The notes: generated by a model from the letters alone, not told the origin. DNA of 9,927 nt from Patescibacteria group bacterium (GCA_018817545.1 JAHITL010000045.1:1-9927); one strand, 5' to 3'; shown: positions 1-6,746, numbered from the stretch's first letter. Numbers and translations: made by a program.

Positions 1-84
1 GAGATTGATGAAAAGCGTTTATTAGCTAGACCAGTTGCTAATACTTGTGTTGCTTGCAAACTTAAGATGCAAAAAATGGTTTAA
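1..84 (+). CDS. DksA/TraR-family zinc-finger protein, C-terminal end only
   Basis: Frame 1 is open from the window edge to TAA at 82-84 and gives 27 residues. They match the end of DksA/TraR proteins: an ERL-A-P-like stretch (KRLLARPVANTC) followed by a Cys-x2-Cys pair at fragment residues 16 and 19, the second half of the C4 zinc finger. The first Cys pair and the coiled-coil region lie upstream of the window. Family members bind the RNA polymerase secondary channel or, in shorter forms, have uncertain roles. The gene is followed after 29 bp by lspA in the same direction, so the two may share a transcript. The fragment is too short to separate DksA from TraR-like members. Confidence 0.8.
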   Translation, partial: EIDEKRLLARPVANTCVACKLKMQKMV

Positions 85-103
85 ATCGGCGACAGACCCT
101 AAA
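85..103. repeat. Palindromic element copy A (right half only)
   Basis: ATCGGCGACAGACCCTAAA directly abuts the TAA stop of the DksA-like gene. It matches the right arm of the copies at 1037 and 8353. No left arm is visible upstream, where the dksA-like coding sequence lies, so this is a half copy joined to the gene end. Confidence 0.75.
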
Positions 104-113
104 TTTATTTTTT

Positions 114-620
114 ATGTGCTTTAGAGATTTTAAAAAAATGGTAATCTTTACAATAGGTGCCATTTTTTTTGTTGGTTTAGATTGTTTTTTAAAAGCTTTT
201 GCGTTTAATAACAGTGATTATAAGCTTAATTTAATTGGAGAAATTTTAAAGTTTAATTATAAAGAAAATTATTATATTGCTTTTTCTTTGCCTTTATCAG
301 GAAGTTTTTTAATAGTTTTGATTGTTTTAATAATTCTAGGTTTAATATTTTTCTATTTATATTGTATCAATAGAAAAAGATATAATAATTTAATCCCATT
401 AGCTTTAATCATTTTGGGGGCTAGTAGTAATTTATATGATAGAGTTAGATATGGATTTGTAATTGATTATTTAGATCTAAAATATTTTACAGTATTTAAT
501 TTATCGGATGCAATGATTGTAATTGGTATGTTATTATTATTGATTATTACTAATAGGGCCTGTCGCCAAATACCGTATTCGGCAACAAACCCTAATAAAA
601 GTTGTAAATTTAGACATTAA
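114..620 (+). CDS. lspA: Lipoprotein signal peptidase (signal peptidase II)
   Basis: This is a membrane aspartyl peptidase that cleaves the signal peptide of diacylglyceryl-modified prolipoproteins at the outer face of the cytoplasmic membrane. The 168 residues show the family motifs: LDCFLK near residues 22-27 in the first membrane segment, SNLYDR at 105-110, VIDYLDL with the likely catalytic Asp118, and FNLSDAMIVIG with the likely catalytic Asp132. Hydrophobic segments fall near 9-28, 63-83, 92-104 and 131-147. ATG at 114 is used here; ATG at 138 (residue 9) is an alternative, and neither has a clear ribosome binding site. The tail is odd: residues 148-160 (RACRQIPYSATNP) are encoded by a palindromic element, so the original stop seems to have been displaced. 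The gene converges on tsaE and overlaps its stop by 11 bp. Confidence 0.93.
   Translation: MCFRDFKKMVIFTIGAIFFVGLDCFLKAFAFNNSDYKLNLIGEILKFNYKENYYIAFSLPLSGSFLIVLIVLIILGLIFFYLYCINRKRYNNLIPLALIILGASSNLYDRVRYGFVIDYLDLKYFTVFNLSDAMIVIGMLLLLIITNRACRQIPYSATNPNKSCKFRH
554..594. repeat. Palindromic element copy B, translated as the LspA tail
   Basis: The left arm TAGGGCCTGTCGCCAAATA (554-572) and right arm TATTCGGCAACAAACCCTA (576-594) are imperfect inverted repeats around CCG. The copy carries G-to-A changes relative to the copies at 1037 and 8353. It lies wholly inside the lspA reading frame, as codons 148 to 160, close to the convergent tsaE stop. Confidence 0.85.
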
Positions 621-1029
621 TAATTCTATTTTCTCTATCTATAGTAATTTTGATAAATTTTGTCTTTTTTGGCAGGATTTTTTTTATTTTATCAGCCCAT
701 TCTATGATTGTTACTGTATCTGGCTGATCAAAATGTTCGTTGGCTCCAATGGCTATTAAATCGTTTGCTGATTTAATTCTGTAAGCGTCAATATGAACTA
801 AGAATTTAATTTGTTCATGACTATTTACTGGATAGATCTTCATTAAAACAAATGTTGGGCTGGTGATGCTTTTTTTAATTCCTAATTTTATTGCAATGCC
901 TTTGGTAAAAAGTGTTTTGCCAGCTCCTAAATTGCCGATTAAACCAATAATTTCTCCTCCTTTTAATTCTTTTGCAAATTTTTTGGCCAAAGCTAAAGTT
1001 TCTTCAGCGGTTTTTGTGTAATATTTCAT
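610..1029 (-). CDS. tsaE: tRNA threonylcarbamoyladenosine biosynthesis ATPase TsaE
   Basis: TsaE is the cytoplasmic ATPase that works with TsaB and TsaD to make t6A37 on ANN-decoding tRNAs. The 139 residues are the usual length. Visible motifs are the Walker A loop GNLGAGKT at 32-39, SPTF at 57-60 (switch region), HIDAYR at 79-84 and IIEWAD at 108-113, all diagnostic of the family. The start ATG (1027-1029) has no Shine-Dalgarno sequence; a palindromic element begins only 8 bp upstream. It is the last gene of the minus-strand translation block, downstream of aspS with a 143 bp gap, and its stop overlaps the convergent lspA. TsaB and TsaD are not in this window. Confidence 0.95.
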   Translation of the reverse strand: MKYYTKTAEETLALAKKFAKELKGGEIIGLIGNLGAGKTLFTKGIAIKLGIKKSITSPTFVLMKIYPVNSHEQIKFLVHIDAYRIKSANDLIAIGANEHFDQPDTVTIIEWADKIKKILPKKTKFIKITIDRENRIINV

Positions 1030-1036
1030 TGGTCAA

Positions 1037-1076
1037 TAGGGTCTGTCGCCAAATACGATATTCGGCGACAGACCTA
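1037..1076. repeat. Palindromic element copy C, upstream of tsaE
   Basis: The left arm is TAGGGTCTGTCGCCAAATA (1037-1055), the centre CGA, and the right arm TATTCGGCGACAGACCTA (1059-1076). The arms pair except for one A/C mismatch and one extra G. It occupies the position where the tsaE ribosome binding region would be, so a hairpin in the mRNA could affect tsaE translation. Confidence 0.88.
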
Positions 1077-1116
1077 AACTAGGAAAAAACTCAGTATTAA
1101 AATTTAATAAGGAAAT

Positions 1117-1148
1117 GGATTCCCCCCGCAAGTTGCGGGGGGAATGAC
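1117..1148. repeat. GGATTCC...GGAATGAC palindromic repeat
   Basis: A perfect inverted repeat of 13 nt per arm, ATTCCCCCCGCAA (1119-1131) and TTGCGGGGGGAAT (1133-1145), is separated by a single G. It is flanked by GG and GAC, as in the widespread ATTCCC-n-GGGAAT class of bacterial intergenic repeats. It lies between aspS and tsaE. It could act as a transcription-stopping or mRNA-stabilising hairpin, but no T-tract follows on the minus strand. Confidence 0.8.
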
Positions 1149-1172
1149 AAAAAGAAGAACGGAGTAACTTTT

Positions 1173-2969
1173 TTATTTTATTGATTTTATGTTTAGTTCT
1201 TTTAATTGTTTTTCGTTGATTTCGCTAGGGCTATTCATCATCAAATCTTTTCCGCCTCCGTCTTTTGGAAAGGCATAGATATCACGAATAGAATCAAGGT
1301 CTTGTAGAACCATTAATATTCTGTCAATTCCAGGGGCGTTTCCGCCATGAGGAGGCGCTCCGTATTGAAAAGCATTAATTAATGCTCCAAAGCGTTTATT
1401 TACTTCATCTTTTTGGTATCCAGCAATTTTAAAAGCTTTATACATTATTTCAGGATTATGATTTCTTATTGCTCCGCTAGAAGCTTCAAAGCCGTTTAAA
1501 ACTAAGTCGTATTGATAAGCTAATATGTCTAATGGATGTTTTTCTTCTAAAGTTTTTAAGCCTCCCTGAGGCATTGAAAATGGATTGTGCTCAAAGTCAA
1601 TTCTTCCTGGCTCAATTTCAGAATAAGAATACATTGGAAAATCAATAATCCAACACCAAGCTGCTTTTGTTTTGTCTTTAAGATTTAATTTGTTTCCGCA
1701 TTCATTTCGAACTGCCCCTAGACTCGCGCATACTATTTTCCATTTGTCTGCGCCAAAAAAGATGATATCTCCAGCTATTGCTTCAACTTCATCAATAATT
1801 TTAGCAGTTAATTCATTGCCTAAAAATTTAATTATTGGAGATTGCAATTCATTTTTTTCTTTTACAATAATATATGCTAGTCCTTTTGATTCTTTGTTTT
1901 TTGCAATTTCAGTTAATTCATCTATTTCTTTTCTTGAAAATTTAGCGCCATTTTCTACTTTTAAGGCATGAACTACTCCATCGTCTTTAATGGCATTAGC
2001 AAATACAGCAAATCCACAATCTTTTACTAGCTCTGTTATTGGTTTGATTTTCATTTCAAAGCGCAAATCTGGTTTATCTGATCCATATATTGTCATTGCC
2101 TCACGCCATGGAAGTCTTTTAAATTTTTTATTGCTATCAAGATTAACAATTTTTTTATTAGAAAAATTTTCTGTTAATTTAATCATTAATGGATCCATAA
2201 TATCAAAGATTTCTTCTTGCGTCACAAAACTCATTTCCATATCTAATTGATAAAATTCTCCATAATGTCTGTCCATTCTTGGATCTTCATCTCTAAAACA
2301 AGGCGCAATTTGAAAATATTTATCTAATCCTCCGACCATAAGTAATTGTTTAAATTGTTGTGGTGCTTGAGGAAGCGCATAAAATTTTCCTGGATAAAGA
2401 CGCGAAGGAACTAAAAAATCACGAGCTCCTTCAGGAGAAGAGTTTGCTAAAATAGGCGTTTGTATTTCAGTAAAGTCTAATCTATGAAAATAATCTCTTA
2501 TGTATTGAATGTATTTATCTTTTAATATTAAAAGTTTTTGTAAACTAGATCGTCTAAGATCAATAAAACGATATTGCAATCTTAAATTTTCATTTGTTTC
2601 TATAGTTTTTTCTTCATCAATTTCAAATGGTGGAGTTTTGGAGATATTTAGTATTTCTAATTTTTGAACAGCAATTTCAATTTGTCCTGTTTTTAATTTT
2701 GAATTAAACATGTCGCTTGGACGAGTTAAAACAGTTCCTTCTATTTTAATAACCCATTCACTTCGTAATTTATTAGCTTCTTCCCAAATAGTGTCATTAA
2801 TTTTAGGATCAAATTTTAATTGTGTAATGCCATATTTATCTCTTAGGTCAATAAAAATAATTCCGCCATGATCTCTTCGGCGATGTACCCAACCAGACAA
2901 GATTATTTTTTGCCCAGAATTTGATTCATTTAATTCTCCACATGTATGAGTTCTAAACATAGAAAACAT
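1173..2969 (-). CDS. aspS: Aspartyl-tRNA synthetase
   Basis: This class II synthetase charges tRNA-Asp with aspartate using ATP. The 598 residues match the bacterial-type enzyme (about 590). In order: an OB-fold anticodon-binding domain near 5-110 (SGWVHRRRDHGG at 25-36), the catalytic core from about 125, motif 2 around FRDEDPRMDRHYGEFYQLDM (225-244), an inserted GAD domain roughly 285-415, and motif 3 GIDRILMVL at 547-555. The SSGAIRNHNPE segment at 497-507 is the conserved region after the insertion. ATG codons 1 and 4 are both plausible starts, since MFRTHTCGEL is the usual beginning; neither has a Shine-Dalgarno sequence. A stop codon lies two codons upstream. Whether it also charges tRNA-Asn cannot be decided from sequence alone. 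It lies between tRNA-Val and tsaE on the same strand. Confidence 0.97.
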   Translation of the reverse strand: MFSMFRTHTCGELNESNSGQKIILSGWVHRRRDHGGIIFIDLRDKYGITQLKFDPKINDTIWEEANKLRSEWVIKIEGTVLTRPSDMFNSKLKTGQIEIAVQKLEILNISKTPPFEIDEEKTIETNENLRLQYRFIDLRRSSLQKLLILKDKYIQYIRDYFHRLDFTEIQTPILANSSPEGARDFLVPSRLYPGKFYALPQAPQQFKQLLMVGGLDKYFQIAPCFRDEDPRMDRHYGEFYQLDMEMSFVTQEEIFDIMDPLMIKLTENFSNKKIVNLDSNKKFKRLPWREAMTIYGSDKPDLRFEMKIKPITELVKDCGFAVFANAIKDDGVVHALKVENGAKFSRKEIDELTEIAKNKESKGLAYIIVKEKNELQSPIIKFLGNELTAKIIDEVEAIAGDIIFFGADKWKIVCASLGAVRNECGNKLNLKDKTKAAWCWIIDFPMYSYSEIEPGRIDFEHNPFSMPQGGLKTLEEKHPLDILAYQYDLVLNGFEASSGAIRNHNPEIMYKAFKIAGYQKDEVNKRFGALINAFQYGAPPHGGNAPGIDRILMVLQDLDSIRDIYAFPKDGGGKDLMMNSPSEINEKQLKELNIKSIK

Positions 2970-3068
2970 TTGTTTAAAAATTGAATCATTAAATCCGCAA
3001 TATGTGGGAGGAAAATTAAAAATTATAAAATTAAAAATTTCTAAAAGCTATAAATTCTAGTACGCTCA
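2970..3068 (-). promoter_or_regulatory. AT-rich leader of aspS with a possible -10 box
   Basis: The stretch between copy D and aspS contains TATAAT on the minus strand at 3027-3022 within repeated AAAATT/AAATTT sequence. No good -35 is visible at 16-18 bp; TAGCTT is the closest. The box may be a chance product of AT-rich sequence. No T-box or other structured leader is recognisable. Confidence 0.25.
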
Positions 3069-3103
3069 TTTTATACCGAATACGATATTCGGTAATAAAC
3101 CCA
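3069..3103. repeat. Palindromic element copy D (decayed), downstream of tRNA-Val
   Basis: The core ACCGAATA (3075-3082), CGA, TATTCGGT (3086-3093) is a perfect inverted repeat. The following AATAAACCC is the element right arm GACAGACCC with G:C to A:T changes. The copy begins 7 bp beyond the 3' end of tRNA-Val and is closely related to the copy at 3291-3325, in the same orientation. Confidence 0.7.
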
Positions 3104-3109
3104 TTTTAG

Positions 3110-3183
<74 letters not shown>

Positions 3184-3201
3184 GTAATTAATTAATTTTT
3201 G

Positions 3202-3285
<84 letters not shown>

Positions 3286-3290
3286 AATAA

Positions 3291-3325
3291 TTTTATACTG
3301 AATATGGTATTCAATAATAGATTTA
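3291..3325. repeat. Palindromic element copy E (strongly decayed), at the rplS stop
   Basis: It aligns without gaps to copy D over 35 nt with nine differences, every one a transition. The core ACTGAATA/TATTCAAT has lost much of its symmetry. It begins 6 bp from the 5' end of tRNA-Leu, and its last three bases are the rplS stop codon (minus strand TAA, 3325-3323). With copy D it brackets the tRNA pair. Confidence 0.6.
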
Positions 3326-3694
3326 TTGGACAATCTTTTTTTCTTTAAGTTTTTTCTTGTAGCCTCGTTTTAAGAAAAATAGTTTGGCTCGTCTAGTTGT
3401 AGCCTGTTTAGTTACAACAATTTTGGTTATTGTTGGTAAATTGAGAGGAAATATTTTTTCTGCGCCAATTCCATCAAAGATACTTCTTACAGTAATAGTT
3501 CCGCCAGCTTCTTTTCCATGTTTTTTGGCAATAATAATCCCATCAAAATATTGAATTCTTTCCTTTTCCTCTCCTTTAGAATTTAATTCTTTAATTCTTT
3601 GATAGACTCTTACTGACATGCCTGGTTTAAGTTCAGGAATAATTCTTTCTTCTACTTTTTTTGTTTCTTCAGTTTGCGTGGTTTCTTCAGTCAT
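3323..3694 (-). CDS. rplS: 50S ribosomal protein L19
   Basis: L19 is a large-subunit protein at the interface with the small subunit. The 123 residues contain the family blocks PGMSVRVYQRI at 24-34, ERIQYFDGIIIAKKHG at 45-60, TITVRSIFDGIGAEKIFPLN at 66-85 and RRAKLFFLKRGY at 101-112. An acidic N-terminal extension of about 18 residues (MTEETTQTEETKKVEE) precedes the usual IPELKPG start; such tails are common in candidate-phyla ribosomal proteins. The stop codon coincides with a palindromic repeat. ATG at 3692-3694 has no Shine-Dalgarno sequence. The two tRNAs follow downstream. A promoter candidate lies upstream, and a weak hairpin with a U-run lies in the leader. Confidence 0.97.
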   Translation of the reverse strand: MTEETTQTEETKKVEERIIPELKPGMSVRVYQRIKELNSKGEEKERIQYFDGIIIAKKHGKEAGGTITVRSIFDGIGAEKIFPLNLPTITKIVVTKQATTRRAKLFFLKRGYKKKLKEKKIVQ

Positions 3695-3704
3695 ATGTTT
3701 AATT

Positions 3705-3727
3705 AAAAAAAAATAACCGGTTGTTAT
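3705..3727 (-). terminator. Weak hairpin plus U-run in the rplS leader
   Basis: On the minus strand ATAAC (3727-3723), loop AACCG, GTTAT (3717-3713) is followed by eight T residues (3712-3705), just 10 bp before the rplS ATG. The form is that of a terminator, but five AT-rich base pairs make it weak. It could be an attenuator of L19 expression or simply an A-rich start region. Confidence 0.28.
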
Positions 3728-3758
3728 ATTTATCTATAATAAATTAATTATTGCTTTC

Positions 3759-3790
3759 ATTATACTATAATAAAGGCTATTATTTGTCAA
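3759..3790 (-). promoter_or_regulatory. Candidate sigma70-type promoter for rplS and the tRNAs
   Basis: On the minus strand a perfect TTGACA (3790-3785) lies in the last codons of the CMP kinase gene. Downstream are overlapping -10 candidates: TATAGT at 15 bp, TAGTAT at 17 bp and TATAAT (3764-3759) at 20 bp. A start near 3750 would give a leader of about 55 nt before rplS. Confidence 0.5.
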
Positions 3791-4346
3791 TAATTAATTG
3801 TTTTTTGGTGTAATTATAAATATTATCAAAAACTTGTTTTTTATTTAAGCTTGTTGTGTCTAAAATATAATCATAGTTTTTGTGATTATAGACATTAATT
3901 TGATAGTATTTTTTATAACGTTTAATGTCGCTTTTTATTCGTTGTTGTTGACTTTTAATGACATCTTCTATTGTTTTAAGATTTTTATCTTCATTGCGAC
4001 TGTTTTTTTTCTTTAATTCTAGCCAAACTCTTTTTGCACCGACATTAGCCTCAACGTCTAAATAAATTTTTATTGAATTAGGTATAAAATGCCAAGAAGT
4101 TCTTCCTGAAATAACAAAATTATCTAATGTTTTACTTAAATTTTTTTGGTATTGATCTAATTCTAAGTCGCTTTGTGGATTATTTTCACCTAATTTATTA
4201 TATTCAGCTAAAGATAATTTTAGCGATTTTGCTTTAAGTCGCCTTATTGTTCCCATATCATAATATTGCCAGCCAAGTTTTTTAGCTAGTTTTTGAGCAA
4301 TAGTTGATTTGCCAGAACCGGCTTGTCCTGCAATGGAGATGATCAT
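3780..4346 (-). CDS. cmk: CMP kinase, short archaeal-type
   Basis: It probably phosphorylates CMP/dCMP with ATP in pyrimidine nucleotide recycling. The 188-residue protein begins with MIISIAGQAGSGKSTIAQKL, with the P-loop at 7-15. The next blocks follow the archaeal-type cytidylate kinase pattern: LGWQYYDMGTIRRLKA at 24-39, SLAEYNKLGENNP at 45-57, VISGRTSWHF at 78-87, IKIYLDVEANVGAKRV at 92-107, RYKKYYQINVYNHKNYDYIL at 143-162 and DTTSLN at 163-168. Standard bacterial Cmk is about 220-230 residues with a longer NMP-binding domain, absent here. The protein is lysine- and asparagine-rich, as expected for this base composition. A 9-nt tandem repeat fills the region upstream of its start. Another small NMP kinase specificity is possible. 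Confidence 0.78.
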   Translation of the reverse strand: MIISIAGQAGSGKSTIAQKLAKKLGWQYYDMGTIRRLKAKSLKLSLAEYNKLGENNPQSDLELDQYQKNLSKTLDNFVISGRTSWHFIPNSIKIYLDVEANVGAKRVWLELKKKNSRNEDKNLKTIEDVIKSQQQRIKSDIKRYKKYYQINVYNHKNYDYILDTTSLNKKQVFDNIYNYTKKQLIIDK

Positions 4347-4357
4347 GTGTTTAAAAT

Positions 4358-4456
4358 AAGAAAAGTAAGAAAAGTAAGAAAAATAAGATAAATAAGAAAA
4401 ATAAGAGAAATAAGATAAGTAAGAAAAGTAAGAAAAGTAAGAAAAGTAAGATTAAT
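4358..4456. repeat. 9-nt tandem repeat, eleven units
   Basis: Eleven contiguous 9-mers of consensus AAGAAAAGT run from 4358 to 4456 (variants AAGAAAAAT, AAGATAAAT, AAGAGAAAT, AAGATAAGT, AAGATTAAT), with a partial unit after. It fills nearly all of the 117 bp between the pseudouridine synthase stop and the CMP kinase start. Read on the transcribed minus strand it is a pyrimidine-rich ACTTTTCTT array ending 11 bp before the kinase ATG. Variants are clustered in the middle and identical units lie at the ends. Confidence 0.95.
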
Positions 4457-4463
4457 AAGAACT

Positions 4464-5432
4464 TTATTTTATTTTTTCTAATAAGTCTTTTAGTTTATTT
4501 GGTAAATTAATGGTGAATTTTTGTTCGTTGCCAGATAGATCAACAAAAGACAATTCATCAGCAACTAAAAAAACTCTGTCTAAATTAAATTTATTGTTTT
4601 GTGCACGAGTTTTAGCTTTACTATAAATATTATCGCCAACAATTGGATGATCGTAGGCTGACATATGAACTCTGATTTGGTGTGTTCGGCCTGTTTTTAT
4701 TTTAATTTTTAGTAAAGTATAGTTGATAAATCTTTTTAAAATAGAAAATTCAGTCATAGCTGATCGTCCATCTTGATTGAGTTGTCCTTTTTTAGTTATT
4801 GGTAGGGCTATCATTTTAAAACCATCAGGAGCTCTTTTAATAGGAAAAGAAATTGTACTATCTTCAAGACTAATTTGTCCATAAACTAAAGTAGTATATT
4901 TTTTAATAACTTTTCTTTGTTTGAATTGTTTTTTTATATTATCAAAAGAATCTTGTGTTTTTGCAATAACCATTAAGCCACTTACTTCTTTGTCTAGGCG
5001 ATGAACAATGCCAGGTCTATCAGGATCATCACCAATTTTTTTTATTTTTGGATATTGATCAATTAAAATATCAGCTAACGTAATAGCTCCTTTGGTTCCT
5101 CCATGCACAATAAGTCCAGCAGGTTTGTTAATAACTAAATATTCTTCAGTTTCTGCTAATATATTTAATGGCTCAGGTAGTATTTTTATTGGTTGAGTAA
5201 TTATTGTTTTTTCTTTAGATAATAATTCCCAATTATCATCAATTATTATTAAATCTTTTTCTTTAATTAAATAATGTGGCTTAGACGTCTGATTATTAAC
5301 AGTTATTAAGCCTTGTTTAATTAATTTTTGTATTTGTTGGCGTGAAAACAGTTGTTTATTTTTATCTTTGTTGTCAGATAAAAATTTATCCAATCTTTGT
5401 TTAGCTTGTTCTTCGGTAATAATTATTGGCAT
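4464..5432 (-). CDS. RluA/RluD-family rRNA pseudouridine synthase
   Basis: This enzyme isomerises specific uridines to pseudouridine, probably in 23S rRNA. The 322 residues hold an N-terminal S4 RNA-binding domain (about 10-65: QRLDKFLS, then SRQQIQKLIKQGLITVN) and a catalytic domain from about 90. EEYLVINKPAGLIVHGG at 96-112 and HRLDKEVSGLMVIAKT at 144-159 are the signature motifs, with Asp147 as catalytic residue. KTGRTHQIRVHMSAYDHPIVGD at about 246-267 is the second conserved block, and its Arg is expected to stabilise the active site. Domain order and length fit RluD or RluC rather than the S4-less RluA. The exact target uridines cannot be read from sequence. It is followed by the tandem repeat and the CMP kinase on the same strand, and its start lacks a Shine-Dalgarno sequence. 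Confidence 0.9.
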   Translation of the reverse strand: MPIIITEEQAKQRLDKFLSDNKDKNKQLFSRQQIQKLIKQGLITVNNQTSKPHYLIKEKDLIIIDDNWELLSKEKTIITQPIKILPEPLNILAETEEYLVINKPAGLIVHGGTKGAITLADILIDQYPKIKKIGDDPDRPGIVHRLDKEVSGLMVIAKTQDSFDNIKKQFKQRKVIKKYTTLVYGQISLEDSTISFPIKRAPDGFKMIALPITKKGQLNQDGRSAMTEFSILKRFINYTLLKIKIKTGRTHQIRVHMSAYDHPIVGDNIYSKAKTRAQNNKFNLDRVFLVADELSFVDLSGNEQKFTINLPNKLKDLLEKIK

Positions 5433-5621
5433 ATAAAATAATAGCTTATAGTTGTTAGCTTTTTGGAGCTACAAAAATAAAATTTCTAATTCTTAATCAA
5501 TTTTTAATTTTGTAATTTTTAAATAATTTCTAATTTAAAAATTAAGATATTAAAAATTATTTATAAAATTACCTGTCCCGCTTTTGCGGTGAAAAATTAA
5601 AAATTAAAAAATTCTATATTC
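5433..5621. other. Gene-free AT-rich spacer with small palindromes
   Basis: The spacer contains repeated AAAATTAAAAATT-like blocks in both orientations (about 5480-5565 and 5592-5612). It also has an inverted repeat TAGCT/AGCTA (5456-5460 and 5467-5471) and a GC island CCGC-TTTT-GCGG (5578-5589) within ACCTGTCCCGC. The same AAAATTAAAAATT motif recurs at about 3012-3040. No coding sequence, RNA gene or convincing terminator is seen. Confidence 0.55.
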
Positions 5622-6746
5622 TCATAATAGTGCATCAAACCTATCAACAATTTTATCTAAAGTAAAGAGCTGTTGGATTCGTTCTCGTCCATTAACGCCA
5701 AGTTGTTGGCATAATTTTTTGTCTTCGTGCAATTTTATAATTTGATTGGCAAGTATTTCACTGTTACCACTGGCAATTAGTGAGCCTGTTTTATTTTCTA
5801 AAATGATTTCTTCTAAACCAACATTAAGCGGTCCGATTATTGGTAAGCTAGAAGCCATTGCTCCAAGTATATTATAGTAATCTTCAAGCTCTGGCAATTC
5901 AGCAGTTACTATATAAACATTAAAACTATCTAGCCATTTTTTGATTTGAGTTTGTTCGTCAATAAACCAAACTAAAGAATCAATCTCCATTTTTTTAGCC
6001 AGCCAACTTAAACTTTTTCTTTCAAGACTATTTCCAACAATAATTAATTGTAAATTAGGAACAACAGGCAAGCAAATTTTAATAGCTTGAAGCAGTGTTT
6101 CAATTTTTTGTTTTTGTTTAAAATTAGCAATAGTGCCGATTGTAAAATATTTATTGTGAAAATTTTTTCCATTTGTTTGAGCAAGATTGTTGAAAATATT
6201 TTCTTGGTATAGATTAAATTTAATTGCTGGATGAATAAGCAAAATATTTTTTTCTTTAAAACCAAAATTTTTGAGTTGAGTTTTGTTGTCGTTGTTAAAT
6301 ACAACTAAAGTGGCAAAGTTAGCTAATAATTTATAAAAATTTTTAATTTTTAATTGCTTATAACGACAATTAGGATTTTCTATCCAAATAATTTTTAATC
6401 CAATAATTTTAGCCAAAGGAGTTGCTAAAATTTTTTCTGACCAGTTAAAAAGGATTATTGTTGTAATTTTTTTACTAAATTTGTAATTAAGCAATATTAT
6501 CAAGAGCTTACAATATAGCCAAGGTAACAATAAAATAAAAATAAATAAATAAAGTTTGTTTTTTATTGTTGGTCCTAAATTAATTTTTTTTGCTGACCAT
6601 TTTTTTTCTTGAAATTGTTCAAATAAAGGTTTTTTAGAGGATAAAAGGTAAAAACAATATTCTTTTTGGCTTAATTCAGAAAATAAATCAAAAAGAAGTT
6701 TCATTTTTTCTTCACCAGAATTAATTAAAAGGATATTTTTTGTCAT
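5622..6746 (-). CDS. Glycosyltransferase, GT-B fold, family 4-like
   Basis: It probably moves a sugar from a nucleotide donor to a lipid-linked or surface glycan. The 374 residues have a poorly conserved acceptor domain in the first half, with a hydrophobic stretch at about 65-87 that may bind the membrane. The C-terminal donor domain is recognisable: YFTIGTIANFKQKQKIETLL at 200-219, LQLIIVGNS at 232-240, and the end segment ELPELEDYYNILGAMASSLP at 283-302 followed by GLEEII at 310-315. These match the glycogen-synthase-like E-x7-E region of GT4 enzymes. Lys210 and Lys212 are possible phosphate contacts. It follows the flippase after 49 bp on the same strand, which suggests a shared glycan export pathway. 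Donor and acceptor are unknown. Confidence 0.82.
   Translation of the reverse strand: MTKNILLINSGEEKMKLLFDLFSELSQKEYCFYLLSSKKPLFEQFQEKKWSAKKINLGPTIKNKLYLFIFILLLPWLYCKLLIILLNYKFSKKITTIILFNWSEKILATPLAKIIGLKIIWIENPNCRYKQLKIKNFYKLLANFATLVVFNNDNKTQLKNFGFKEKNILLIHPAIKFNLYQENIFNNLAQTNGKNFHNKYFTIGTIANFKQKQKIETLLQAIKICLPVVPNLQLIIVGNSLERKSLSWLAKKMEIDSLVWFIDEQTQIKKWLDSFNVYIVTAELPELEDYYNILGAMASSLPIIGPLNVGLEEIILENKTGSLIASGNSEILANQIIKLHEDKKLCQQLGVNGRERIQQLFTLDKIVDRFDALL

Noticed and set aside
554..594. Copy B as a bidirectional terminator between convergent lspA and tsaE
   Set aside because: No T-tract follows the stem on either strand, and the arms are partly mismatched. Being a repeat copy explains it better.
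1672..2250. Two open frames on the + strand (1672-1971 and 1990-2250)
   Set aside because: They lie entirely antisense to aspS, whose protein is clearly conserved; their translations resemble no family and have shadow-frame composition.
4358..4456. Tandem array as a possible CRISPR
   Set aside because: Units are 9 nt and contiguous, with no unique spacers and no cas genes nearby.
6044..6304. Minus-strand open frame of 86 codons within the glycosyltransferase
   Set aside because: It is an alternative frame inside a recognisable glycosyltransferase gene, lysine/leucine-rich because of AT content.
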